This document shows positions 43,822 to 51,961 of a stretch of 64,000 bases of DNA, one piece after another. The DNA comes from JAHEFT01 sp964443145 (GTDB lineage Bacteria; Pseudomonadota; Gammaproteobacteria; Xanthomonadales; SZUA-36), in NCBI GenBank assembly GCA_964443145.1, contig CAYUBS010000002.1, forward strand, positions 1 through 64,000. Reading direction: 5' to 3'. The notes below the pieces were generated by a model that did no database searches, was not told the DNA's origin, and was given only the letters and a program-made list of their open reading frames with translations. The position numbers and the translations under genes were made by a program. Each line of letters begins with the position of its first letter. Position 1 is the first letter of the stretch.

Positions 43822-45237
43822 ATGGCTGAACCTTATCTACAACTAAGACTCTCCCAAAAACTGGCGCTTGCGCCACAGTTACAGCAAGCCATTCGCCTGC
43901 TGCAACTGAATAGAATCGAACTTCGTGAATACATCCAGGACGCACTGGACTCCAACCCCATTTTGGAACGCGAGGAGGGTGGCGAAGCGGAACCAGGCGG
44001 CGAACCCGAACAGGAAAGCAGCGAAAAAACCGAGGCCGCTGAACAACAGGACTGGGAGGTTGAAAGCCTCGGCGACGAACAATGGATGGAGAGTGGCCCA
44101 TACGATAGCTTCTCCGGCGAATCCCAAATTGCCGACACCAGCAGCGACTCGTTACGCGAACACCTGCTTTGGCAGATTAACCTGTCGCACTTCAGCGATG
44201 AGGATGCCGCCATCGCTGAAGCCATTGTTTACGGGCTCGATGAAGATGGCTATCTGCACGAAAGCATCGAGGACGTCAGGGCCAGCCTGGCGCCGGAACT
44301 GCTGGTCGAAGAAGACGAAATCCTGGCCGTACTGCACCGGGTCCAGAGACTGGAGCCGGTTGGTGTGGCCACCCGTAATGCGGCAGAATGCATCCGTGTT
44401 CAGCTATCTGCCCTGCCCTCCGATACGAAGACCCGCGACCTCGCCCTGCGCATTTCAAAGGACTACCTGGAACTACTGGCCCGGCATGACCTGGATGAAC
44501 TCAGGAAAAGAACGGGTGCCAGCGAGGAGGCCATCGAAGCAGCGATTGATTTAATCCAGTCGCTCGAGCCACGGCCTGGGTCACGCTATGACAACCGCCA
44601 GGATGAATACCTGGTGCCGGACGTTTACGCCACCCGGATTGATGACGAATGGCGGGTGACGCTCAACCCGGAAAACGAGCCCGGGCTGAAACTGAACAAT
44701 TACTACATAGGCCTGTTACGCAAGTCCGGCGGCAAGGATGCAGACTACTTGCGCGGGCGGCTGCAGGAAGCTCGCTGGCTGATGTCCAGCCTGGAGCTCC
44801 GAAACCAGACGCTGATGCGCGTGTCGCAGAGTATCGTCGACTTCCAGCAGGATTTTTTGGAAAAAGGCGAAATAGGAATGAAACCACTGGTTCTCAAGGA
44901 AATTTCCGAAGCGATCGGTGTGCACGAATCGACCGTATCCCGGGCAACGACCCGCAAATATATGCTCACACCGCGCGGGATATTCGAGCTCAAATATTTT
45001 TTCTCCAGCCACGTGCAAACAGACAACGGCGGAACCATCAGCGCGACGGCCGTGAAGGCCCACTTGCAGGTGCTACTGGACAAAGAACCGCCTGGCAGCC
45101 CGCTGAGTGACCAGGAGTTGTCGGAAATTCTGAGCCGGACGGGAATACGCGCCGCCAGGAGAACAGTGGCCAAGTACCGTGAATCGCTTGGCATCGGCTC
45201 ATCGAATGAACGCCGTCGCCTCTACCGGCCGGTATAG
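43822..45237 (+). CDS. rpoN: RNA polymerase sigma-54 factor
   Basis: 471 residues. Region I LRLSQKLALAPQLQQAIRLLQL, acidic region II (about residues 50-105), core-binding region III and the C-terminal RpoN box ARRTVAKYRESLGI that reads the -24 element. Directs transcription at enhancer-dependent promoters. The rpoN-hpf-ptsN order links it to the nitrogen PTS. Confidence 0.97.
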   Translation: MAEPYLQLRLSQKLALAPQLQQAIRLLQLNRIELREYIQDALDSNPILEREEGGEAEPGGEPEQESSEKTEAAEQQDWEVESLGDEQWMESGPYDSFSGESQIADTSSDSLREHLLWQINLSHFSDEDAAIAEAIVYGLDEDGYLHESIEDVRASLAPELLVEEDEILAVLHRVQRLEPVGVATRNAAECIRVQLSALPSDTKTRDLALRISKDYLELLARHDLDELRKRTGASEEAIEAAIDLIQSLEPRPGSRYDNRQDEYLVPDVYATRIDDEWRVTLNPENEPGLKLNNYYIGLLRKSGGKDADYLRGRLQEARWLMSSLELRNQTLMRVSQSIVDFQQDFLEKGEIGMKPLVLKEISEAIGVHESTVSRATTRKYMLTPRGIFELKYFFSSHVQTDNGGTISATAVKAHLQVLLDKEPPGSPLSDQELSEILSRTGIRAARRTVAKYRESLGIGSSNERRRLYRPV

Positions 45238-45300
45238 GGCAACCTTGAAATTGCCTTGTATGATCCGCATTATTGCTTTGACTAGGCAACCTTTGAAATC
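45238..45300 (+). repeat. Direct repeat and hairpin in the rpoN-hpf interval
   Basis: GGCAACCTTGAAATTGCC (45238-45255) is an inverted repeat, GGCAA and TTGCC around 8 bases, beginning at the last base of the rpoN stop. A near copy, GGCAACCTTTGAAATC, recurs at 45285-45300. Between and after them TTGACT (45278-45283) and TATAAG (45304-45309) look promoter-like but are 20 bases apart, longer than ideal. The rest of the 186-base interval to hpf holds no frame I can support. Confidence 0.4.
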
Positions 45301-45423
45301 AGGTATAAGATTAAGACATGGATCGTGTAATCCTTCTCGTTCTCACCCATCAAATAAGGCAAACGAAGCCCGGACTTCCGGTATCACGCCGGCTTGACTG
45401 GTGACCATAAAATGGAGATCAAC

Positions 45424-45750
45424 ATGCAAATAAACATTACCGGACATCACATTGAAGTTACTCCTGCGTTGCGTGCCTACGTGACCGAAAAACTGCAGCG
45501 GATTTCAAGACATTTTGACCACGTGATTTCCATCAATGTCATTCTCAAAGTTGAAAACCCCCAACAACAGCAGGCTGAAGCAACTGTTCATGCCGCCGGC
45601 AAAGAAATTTTCGCGCAGGATACAGATGCCGATATGTACGCGGCCATCGATGGCCTTATCGATAAGCTGGACAAGCAGGTTCGGCGCTACAAGGATCGTC
45701 TGCGCGGCAACCACTCCAACTCTGCAAAAAGAACGGCTTCGCTGGGTTAG
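45424..45750 (+). CDS. hpf: Ribosome hibernation-promoting factor
   Basis: 108 residues from the ATG at 45424 (MQINITGHH), with GGAG 6 bases upstream; an earlier frame start at 45394 is not needed. Short-type HPF/YfiA fold (beta-alpha-beta: ALRAYVTEKLQRISRHFDHV; EATVHAAGKEIFAQDTDADMYAAIDGLIDKL), basic C-terminal end YKDRLRG. Binds the small subunit and promotes 100S dimers. Position between rpoN and ptsN is conserved. Confidence 0.95.
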   Translation: MQINITGHHIEVTPALRAYVTEKLQRISRHFDHVISINVILKVENPQQQQAEATVHAAGKEIFAQDTDADMYAAIDGLIDKLDKQVRRYKDRLRGNHSNSAKRTASLG

Positions 45751-45798
45751 CCGTCTCTGACGCATCCCGAATAAAAGTACTGGAATGGCCATTTAGAA

Positions 45799-46254
45799 AT
45801 GCTTATTAGTGATCTGCTGAGCCCGGAAAAAATACACTGTGATGTTCACAGTAGCAGCAAGAAAAAGCTACTCGAACTGATCAGTGAGGAACTGGCCCGC
45901 AACAGTGACAGCCTCGGCCAGAGAGAAATCTTTGAAAGCCTGTGCGCCAGGGAACGTCTCGGAAGCACCGGCCTCGGTAAGGGCGTGGCCATTCCTCACG
46001 GCCGGGTCAAGGGTACCCGGCATGTCGAAGTATCGTTCCTTCGGCTGAAAAAACCGGTGGCGTTTGACGCCGTTGACGGGCAACCGGTGGACCTTCTATT
46101 TGCCCTGGCAGTACCCGATAACTGCGCAGAAGATCACTTGAAATTGCTGGCACAGGTTGCCGAATTATTCAGCGACAAGGAATTGCTCGAAGAATTGCGC
46201 ACGGCGGATAATTCAGGAAGCCTGCTAAAACTTCTCTCCGGCTCCAGGCATTGA
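45799..46254 (+). CDS. ptsN: PTS-Ntr EIIA protein (EIIANtr)
   Basis: 151 residues, fructose-type EIIA fold. Phosphorylated His67 lies in GVAIPHGRV. It is the regulatory end point of the nitrogen PTS; in relatives its phosphorylation state controls potassium uptake, PhoB/R and other targets. It is followed within 34 bases by hprK. Confidence 0.96.
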   Translation: MLISDLLSPEKIHCDVHSSSKKKLLELISEELARNSDSLGQREIFESLCARERLGSTGLGKGVAIPHGRVKGTRHVEVSFLRLKKPVAFDAVDGQPVDLLFALAVPDNCAEDHLKLLAQVAELFSDKELLEELRTADNSGSLLKLLSGSRH

Positions 46255-46287
46255 TGTGGTTTTCATGTATCTGCAATACTGTTGAGT

Positions 46288-47250
46288 GTGACCCGCACGA
46301 TAACAGCCCGTAGTCTGTTTGAAGACCTCAGCGAGAGGTTGGACCTGCACTGGGTCTCCACAGGTGATGAGCCGGACGAATACACCCTGTCAACGCTCGA
46401 TATGACATCACGCCCGGCAGTGGCGGGCTACCTCAATCTGATCCACCCTAATCGGGTACAGGTCCTGGGCCGCGAAGAGATCAGTTATCTCGATTTACAG
46501 GACCCCATTGAACAACAGGCAACGGCCTTCTTGATACTGGATAGCCAACCATTGGCCATCATGGTCGGCGACGGTCTTGAAATTCCATCCAGGATCGCGG
46601 ATGCGGCCTGCGGCAGATCCACGGCGCTGATTCGTTCCGGACTGCCGGCAGAAGAACTGGTCAATTACCTTCAGTACTATATTTCCAAGGCGCTGGCCCA
46701 GCGTACCACCTTGCACGGAGTCTTCATGGAGGTCTTCACCCTTGGTGTGTTAATTACCGGTGACCCTGGCACCGGCAAGAGCGAACTGGCTCTGGAGTTG
46801 CTGAACCGCGGTCACCGTCTGATCGCCGATGATGCCCCCGAGTTTACCCGTATCTCACCCGAAATCATCGATGGTACCTGCCCTGAGGCCCTGCAGGACT
46901 GCCTCGAAGTCCGCGGGCTGGGAGTGCTTAATGTACGGCACATGTTCGGAGATGCCGCGGTCAAGATGAACAAATTTCTTCGGCTGATCATCCACCTGGA
47001 AATCCCCGGGCGCCCCGGGCACCCGGTCAGCGAAGACCGGCTACGCGGCAACAGCAGTTCTTTAGAGGTACTGAAAATGGATATACCTCGAATCACTCTA
47101 CCGGTCATGGCCGGAAGAAATTTGTCCATCATCGCTGAAGCGGCAGTTCGGGATTTCATGCTCAAGATGAAAGGATATGACGCGGCGTCTGAATTCATAC
47201 AGAGGCATTCACGCATTCTTCAGCGGCAGAACCCGGGTGACAACAACTGA
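46288..47250 (+). CDS. hprK: HPr kinase/phosphorylase
   Basis: About 320 residues. Phosphorylates and dephosphorylates HPr at Ser46. Walker A GDPGTGKS (about 158-165), catalytic His in LHGVFMEVF (about 143), GHRLIADDAPEF and the HprK signature LEVRGLGVLNVRHMFG are all present. I prefer GTG at 46288 (MTRTITARSLFEDL), which matches the N-terminus of Xanthomonas-type HprK; a TTG at 46282 is possible. No good ribosome site precedes either. HprK in a Gammaproteobacterium is limited to some lineages. Confidence 0.95.
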   Translation: MTRTITARSLFEDLSERLDLHWVSTGDEPDEYTLSTLDMTSRPAVAGYLNLIHPNRVQVLGREEISYLDLQDPIEQQATAFLILDSQPLAIMVGDGLEIPSRIADAACGRSTALIRSGLPAEELVNYLQYYISKALAQRTTLHGVFMEVFTLGVLITGDPGTGKSELALELLNRGHRLIADDAPEFTRISPEIIDGTCPEALQDCLEVRGLGVLNVRHMFGDAAVKMNKFLRLIIHLEIPGRPGHPVSEDRLRGNSSSLEVLKMDIPRITLPVMAGRNLSIIAEAAVRDFMLKMKGYDAASEFIQRHSRILQRQNPGDNN

Positions 47251-47252
47251 AC

Positions 47253-48122
47253 ATGCGTGCTGAGCCACAGAAGCTGATACTGGTTAGCGGGTTATCCGGT
47301 GGCGGTAAATCCACGGCGTTACGGGCCCTGGAAGATCAGGGCTGCTACTGCGTTGACAACCTGCCCGCTGCTCTTCTCCGGGAATTTGCCAATCAGATCA
47401 AACTCAACCCTGAGCGGTACTCCAGAGTCGCACTGGGGGTGGACGCGAGGTCACCCGGAAAGGACCTGAAAGAAATCCCCCGGTGGCTGGAAGAACAGTC
47501 TCTGGCTGGGCTGGATTGGCAATTACTGTTCCTGATCGCCGACGTCAAGTCCATCATCAAGCGCTTCAGCGAAACGCGCCGTCGCCACCCACTGACCAGC
47601 GACCAGATATCCCTGCCGCAGGCGATCGAACAGGAAAAAAGCCTGCTGGACAGTCTGCGCCAGAAAGCGAACTGGGTTATCGACACTTCCGATACGAACA
47701 TTCATCAGTTGCGCCGCCAGGTCTGGAACTGCGCGGGAAATGAAAACACGTCAATGACCATCGTGCTCGAGTCTTTCGCCTTCAAGCGAGGGGTGCCACA
47801 GGACGTTGACTTCATTTTCGACGCACGCATTCTACCCAATCCTCACTGGGTGGATGGCTTGCGCGAATACACCGGAATGGACCAACCGGTCAGGGACTGG
47901 CTGGAGCAGGATGAGGCTGTTAAGGGTATGTTTACCGATATATTGAATTTCCTGAAAACCTGGCTACCTGAATTCCGACATAGCCAGCGCAGTTACGTGA
48001 CGGTTGGCATCGGTTGCACCGGCGGACAGCACCGCTCCGTTTACCTGGTGGACCGCCTGGCCCGGGGGCTGGGCACAGAGTTCGGGCAGGTGTTGATCCA
48101 CCACAGGGAGATGCAGGAATGA
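47253..48122 (+). CDS. rapZ: RNase adapter protein RapZ
   Basis: 289 residues. Walker A GLSGGGKS (13-20), Walker B-like region GVDARSPG, and the C-terminal RNA/ligand-binding GIGCTGGQHRSVYLVDRLAR. In enteric bacteria RapZ presents small RNA GlmZ to RNase E and senses GlcN6P, controlling amino-sugar and envelope precursor supply; no GlmZ-like RNA was sought or seen here. It is 2 bases after hprK. Confidence 0.96.
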   Translation: MRAEPQKLILVSGLSGGGKSTALRALEDQGCYCVDNLPAALLREFANQIKLNPERYSRVALGVDARSPGKDLKEIPRWLEEQSLAGLDWQLLFLIADVKSIIKRFSETRRRHPLTSDQISLPQAIEQEKSLLDSLRQKANWVIDTSDTNIHQLRRQVWNCAGNENTSMTIVLESFAFKRGVPQDVDFIFDARILPNPHWVDGLREYTGMDQPVRDWLEQDEAVKGMFTDILNFLKTWLPEFRHSQRSYVTVGIGCTGGQHRSVYLVDRLARGLGTEFGQVLIHHREMQE

Positions 48123-48508
48123 GTGTCGGTATTCTTATCGTCACGCATGGCGGGACCGGTGCAGCGCTTATCGAAGAAGCCGGCTTTGTACTCGGGCAGA
48201 CTCTGGAAAACGTAGCCTGCCTGGCGCTCAACCAGTCGGGGAATCTACCGGCATCACTACAGGACATCCGCGACGCGATCGAACGGTTAGATACCGATAA
48301 TGGTGTACTGGTCCTCACTGATCTGATGGGTGCGAGCCCGGCCAACCTGGTGGCCCAGGTACTGGATGATTACCACGCTGTCATGGTGACAGGAGCCAAT
48401 CTCGGTATGCTGATTCGAGTCTGGAACTACCGTGACAACCCACTTGAAATGGTCACTCGAAAAGCCGTCGACGGCGGTCGAAGCGCTGTAAAGATTTTCC
48501 AGGCATGA
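48119..48508 (+). CDS. PTS EIIA component, mannose/PTS-Ntr type
   Basis: 129 residues from the ATG at 48119 that overlaps the rapZ stop (ATGA). Mannose-family IIA domain with active-site His10 (VTHGGTG) and LTDLMGASPANLV. No IIB, IIC or IID gene accompanies it, so it is a regulatory IIA and not part of a sugar permease. It is the same EIIA-HPr-EI set as in Xanthomonas-like genomes. Confidence 0.94.
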   Translation: MSVGILIVTHGGTGAALIEEAGFVLGQTLENVACLALNQSGNLPASLQDIRDAIERLDTDNGVLVLTDLMGASPANLVAQVLDDYHAVMVTGANLGMLIRVWNYRDNPLEMVTRKAVDGGRSAVKIFQA

Positions 48509-48774
48509 TTTCCAGGAAAGTCACCATCATCAACCGCCTGGGCCTGCATGCGCGTGCCGCCACCAGGCTGGTCAATTGCACTTCAGAATTCACTGCCAAA
48601 ATCTTCGTCAAGAAAGGCGCCCGGGCGGTCAATGGCAAATCAATCATGGGTGTACTGATGCTGGCCGCGGCTACCGGCACAGAACTGATCATCGAGGCAG
48701 ATGGTACTGACGAGAACCAGGCACTGGACGCAATAACTGAATTGATCGTCAATCGATTTGGAGAAGATGAGTGA
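48505..48774 (+). CDS. HPr phosphocarrier protein (NPr-like)
   Basis: 89 residues. His15 in LGLHARAAT accepts phosphate from EI, and Ser46 in GKSIMGVLML is at the exact position phosphorylated by HprK, encoded 1.3 kb upstream. ATGA overlap with the EIIA gene and GTGA overlap with ptsI show tight coupling. Confidence 0.97.
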   Translation: MISRKVTIINRLGLHARAATRLVNCTSEFTAKIFVKKGARAVNGKSIMGVLMLAAATGTELIIEADGTDENQALDAITELIVNRFGEDE

Positions 48775-50528
48775 GTATCACCCTCAAAGGTCATGCGGTC
48801 GCCCAGGGCATCGCTATCGGCCAAATCCATCTGGCCGAACGAAATGAGCTCGACATTGGTGAATACCGCATCGGCGCTGGTGATGTGGAAAACGAGATCA
48901 AGCGTTACCGGGCCGCCGTAAACGCTGCCCGCGAACAACTGCTTGAGCTGGCAGACCGGATTAACCCTGAAGCCGCCATGCCAGCCGTCGAGATCATCCA
49001 GTCCCACGTCCTGATGCTGGGCGACTCAAAAATTGGCAAGAGTACCGAGAAACACATCCGCAGCGAGCTCTGCAACGCAGAGTGGGCGGTGCAAGTCCAA
49101 CTGGAGCAAGTCCTTTCCGAATTCCGCAGCATGGATGATGAGTACATCCGGACCCGTGGCGAAGATGTAACCCAGGTAGTCCGGTTGATCCAGAGCAAAC
49201 TCAGTGACCAGGCGGCAACCCAGCCGTTCGAGCACTTCCCTGACCGGCTGGCCAACACCCTGGTGATCGCAGTAGAGCTGACACCGGCTGAACTGGCCAT
49301 ACTGCACGAGCGCGGTGTCGCCGGAATCGTCACGGAACACGGCGGGCCGCACAGCCACACGGCCATTCTTGCAAGCAGCCTTGGGATCCCCGCAGTTCTT
49401 GGCGTGCCAGGCGCCCGTAGCCGGCTGAAGGAGGGCAGCACGGTCATTGTGGATGGCGGGCGGGGGCTGGTATTTTCAGACCCGGATGCGGCAACACTGG
49501 AGCGCTACCGCGAGATCCAACTGGAAGCCTTGCGCTTTCGGAAAGCCCTGAAATCGCTGCGTAACCGGGCAGCGCAGAGCATTGACAACATAAGCGTCAG
49601 CCTGCAGGCCAACGCCGAGCGCTCGGGAGAATTGAACCAGGCCCTTGAGGTAGGCGCCGAAGCGATTGGCCTTTATCGAACCGAGTTTCTTTACCTGCAG
49701 GGGGTGCTGCCTGATGAAGAAACCCAGCTCATACGATACCGTTCCGCGCTGAAGACCCTGAACGGAAAACCACTGACCATCAGGACACTGGATCTTGGTG
49801 GGGATAAAACCAGCGATTCACTCGACTTCTCGGACCCGCGGCGCTCTGCCAATCCGGCACTTGGGCTGCGCGCTGTCCGTTTGTGCCTGCAGGACACAGC
49901 ACTGTTCAAGACACAGCTGCGAGCCATTCTGAGGGCCAGTGATTCAGGGCCGGTACGCTGTCTCATCCCGATGATTACCAGTGTCCTGGAAATCCGGCGG
50001 GTCAAGGCATTGCTTGAAGAGGCCAGGAACGAGCTGGATACCCGCAATCAGCCCTATGACATGGACATGCAGCTGGGTGCAATGATTGAGGTGCCCGCCG
50101 CAGCGATGGCGATACTTGACCTGGGACGCCACCTGGATTTCATCTCGGTGGGCACCAATGATCTGCTGCAATACACGCTGGCTGCGGACCGGGGTGATGA
50201 ACAGGTCGCACACCTCTATGACTTGCAGCATCCGGGTGTTATTCGCCTGCTCAGATACATTTTGAAGGGCGCAGATGAACTGGGTATTCCTGCCTCTGTT
50301 TGCGGCGAAGTAGCCGGTGACCCACGCTACACACGCCTCTTGCTGGCACTCGGATTGCGCGAATTCAGTATGCATCCGGCACGCCTGCTGGAAGTGAAGC
50401 AAATTATCCGTGAAACCGATGTAGGCCTTGCTCGAAAAGTCATCAAGCGGTGGCTGGGTGATCCTGACGAGCAGGAAAACCAGCCGCTTCTCGAGTTACT
50501 CGACGAATCTCAACGCGGTAAGTCATAA
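48771..50528 (+). CDS. ptsI: PTS enzyme I
   Basis: 585 residues, GTG start. PEP-dependent autophosphorylation at His196 in TEHGGPHSHTAI, then PEP-binding and catalytic blocks GLYRTEFLYL, RTLDLGGDK, GLRAVR, GAMIEVPAA and FISVGTNDLLQYTLA, VCGEVAGDP. It lacks the N-terminal GAF domain of PtsP, so it is the simple EI length. It charges HPr for both EIIA proteins. Confidence 0.97.
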   Translation: MSITLKGHAVAQGIAIGQIHLAERNELDIGEYRIGAGDVENEIKRYRAAVNAAREQLLELADRINPEAAMPAVEIIQSHVLMLGDSKIGKSTEKHIRSELCNAEWAVQVQLEQVLSEFRSMDDEYIRTRGEDVTQVVRLIQSKLSDQAATQPFEHFPDRLANTLVIAVELTPAELAILHERGVAGIVTEHGGPHSHTAILASSLGIPAVLGVPGARSRLKEGSTVIVDGGRGLVFSDPDAATLERYREIQLEALRFRKALKSLRNRAAQSIDNISVSLQANAERSGELNQALEVGAEAIGLYRTEFLYLQGVLPDEETQLIRYRSALKTLNGKPLTIRTLDLGGDKTSDSLDFSDPRRSANPALGLRAVRLCLQDTALFKTQLRAILRASDSGPVRCLIPMITSVLEIRRVKALLEEARNELDTRNQPYDMDMQLGAMIEVPAAAMAILDLGRHLDFISVGTNDLLQYTLAADRGDEQVAHLYDLQHPGVIRLLRYILKGADELGIPASVCGEVAGDPRYTRLLLALGLREFSMHPARLLEVKQIIRETDVGLARKVIKRWLGDPDEQENQPLLELLDESQRGKS

Positions 50529-50548
50529 CCTGCCAGACCCGTTTCCCT

Positions 50549-50554
50549 TATAAT
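50549..50554 (+). promoter_or_regulatory. Consensus -10 hexamer before mgtE
   Basis: TATAAT, 26 bases upstream of the mgtE ATG and inside the 51-base gap after ptsI. No TTGACA-like sequence is at 16-18 bases, so if it is a promoter it is a weak or activated one. Confidence 0.3.
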
Positions 50555-50579
50555 GCCTGCGGTTAGATGGGAGTCCCGC

Positions 50580-51944
50580 ATGGCGGAACAGTTACACGAA
50601 GAAAAGACAGCGCGCCAACTGGATCGCCTGACCACGGCGCTCGATTCAGGCACGCAAACCCGTGTTAGCCACTCATTGAAGAGCCTTTCGGCAGCTGAAA
50701 TTGCCGACCTGCTCGAATCACTCCCTATCGCCAAACGGCTTGCAGTCTGGGAACTGACTGATCCTGAGCTGGACGGCGACGTACTGGTTGAAGTCAACGA
50801 CGAGGTTCGTGCCAGCCTGATCCGGGGGACAGCCCCCGAAGACCTGGTCGCAGCCGTTGATGATCTCGATATCGACGATCTCGCCGATATTCTCGATGAC
50901 CTGCCCGATGCGGTAACCAGCGAGGTTTTGCGCAGTCTTGACCGCCAGGATCATGAGCGCCTGTTACATGTCCTGACCTACCCGGAAGACTCTGCCGGTG
51001 GCCTGATGGACCCCGACGTGCTGACCATCCGCCCGGACGTAACCCTGGACGTGGTCCTGCGTTACCTGCGGGTGCGCGGCGAATTACCCGAAGTCTTTGA
51101 TCAGCTTTTTGTCATCGACCGACAGGGCCGTTACCTCGGAAGCCTGAAGCTTTCAGACCTGCTCACACAGGACCCGGCCAGCCTGGTAAGTGATCTGATG
51201 AACGAGACGGCTATCAGAATCCCGGTCGACATGCATGAAAGCCAGGTCGCCATCGAGTTTGAACACCACGACCTGGTGTCAGCACCGGTGATTGACTCCG
51301 ACCAGGTCCTGAAGGGCCATATCACCATTGATGACGTGGTCGATGTGATCAGGGATGAAGCAGAGCATTCGATACTGTCACGTGCGGGTCTGGATGAAGA
51401 AGAAGACATGTTTGCACCGATCGTGCAGTCAGCCCGGCGCCGCTGGGTATGGCTGGGTGTAAACCTGGTGACCGCTATACTCGCCGCGCTGGTGCTTTAT
51501 ACCTTTGAGGCCACGCTGGACCAGATTGTAGCCACGGCGGTCCTGTTTCCGATTGTCATGAGCATGGGTGGTATCGCGGGAACCCAGACCCTGACCCTGA
51601 TGGTCCGCGGAATGGCTACCGGCCAGGTCAACTCCAGCAATACCCCTGCCCTGTTACGCAAAGAACTGGCCGTGGGCCTGCTCAACGGTTTCGTGTTCTC
51701 CCTTGTCGTCGCCGCCATTGCCTATTTCTGGTATGGCGACAGTTTTCTTGGCCTGGTCATGGGGGCAGCGATATTGCTTAACCTGCTGGCCGGCGCGCTG
51801 GCTGGCGCGTTGATCCCGGGAATTCTCAAACGGATGTCCATTGATCCAGCGCTGGCCGGGGGCGTAGTACTGACCACGGTCACCGATGTGGTCGGGATTC
51901 TGGCGTTCATCGGCCTGGCGACGTTCATGTTGGTGGGGCGATAA
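50580..51944 (+). CDS. mgtE: Magnesium transporter MgtE
   Basis: 454 residues from the ATG at 50580. Superhelical N domain (LSAAEIADLLESLP; ILDDLPDAVTSEVLRSL), two CBS domains starting at YPEDSAGGLMDPDV, a connecting helix, then five C-terminal membrane helices with MGGIAGTQTLTLMVRG. Mg2+ channel gated by cytosolic Mg2+ through the N and CBS domains. Its place after ptsI is as in Xanthomonas-like genomes. Confidence 0.95.
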   Translation: MAEQLHEEKTARQLDRLTTALDSGTQTRVSHSLKSLSAAEIADLLESLPIAKRLAVWELTDPELDGDVLVEVNDEVRASLIRGTAPEDLVAAVDDLDIDDLADILDDLPDAVTSEVLRSLDRQDHERLLHVLTYPEDSAGGLMDPDVLTIRPDVTLDVVLRYLRVRGELPEVFDQLFVIDRQGRYLGSLKLSDLLTQDPASLVSDLMNETAIRIPVDMHESQVAIEFEHHDLVSAPVIDSDQVLKGHITIDDVVDVIRDEAEHSILSRAGLDEEEDMFAPIVQSARRRWVWLGVNLVTAILAALVLYTFEATLDQIVATAVLFPIVMSMGGIAGTQTLTLMVRGMATGQVNSSNTPALLRKELAVGLLNGFVFSLVVAAIAYFWYGDSFLGLVMGAAILLNLLAGALAGALIPGILKRMSIDPALAGGVVLTTVTDVVGILAFIGLATFMLVGR

Positions 51945-51961
51945 GCCGCCAGATCATTCTG

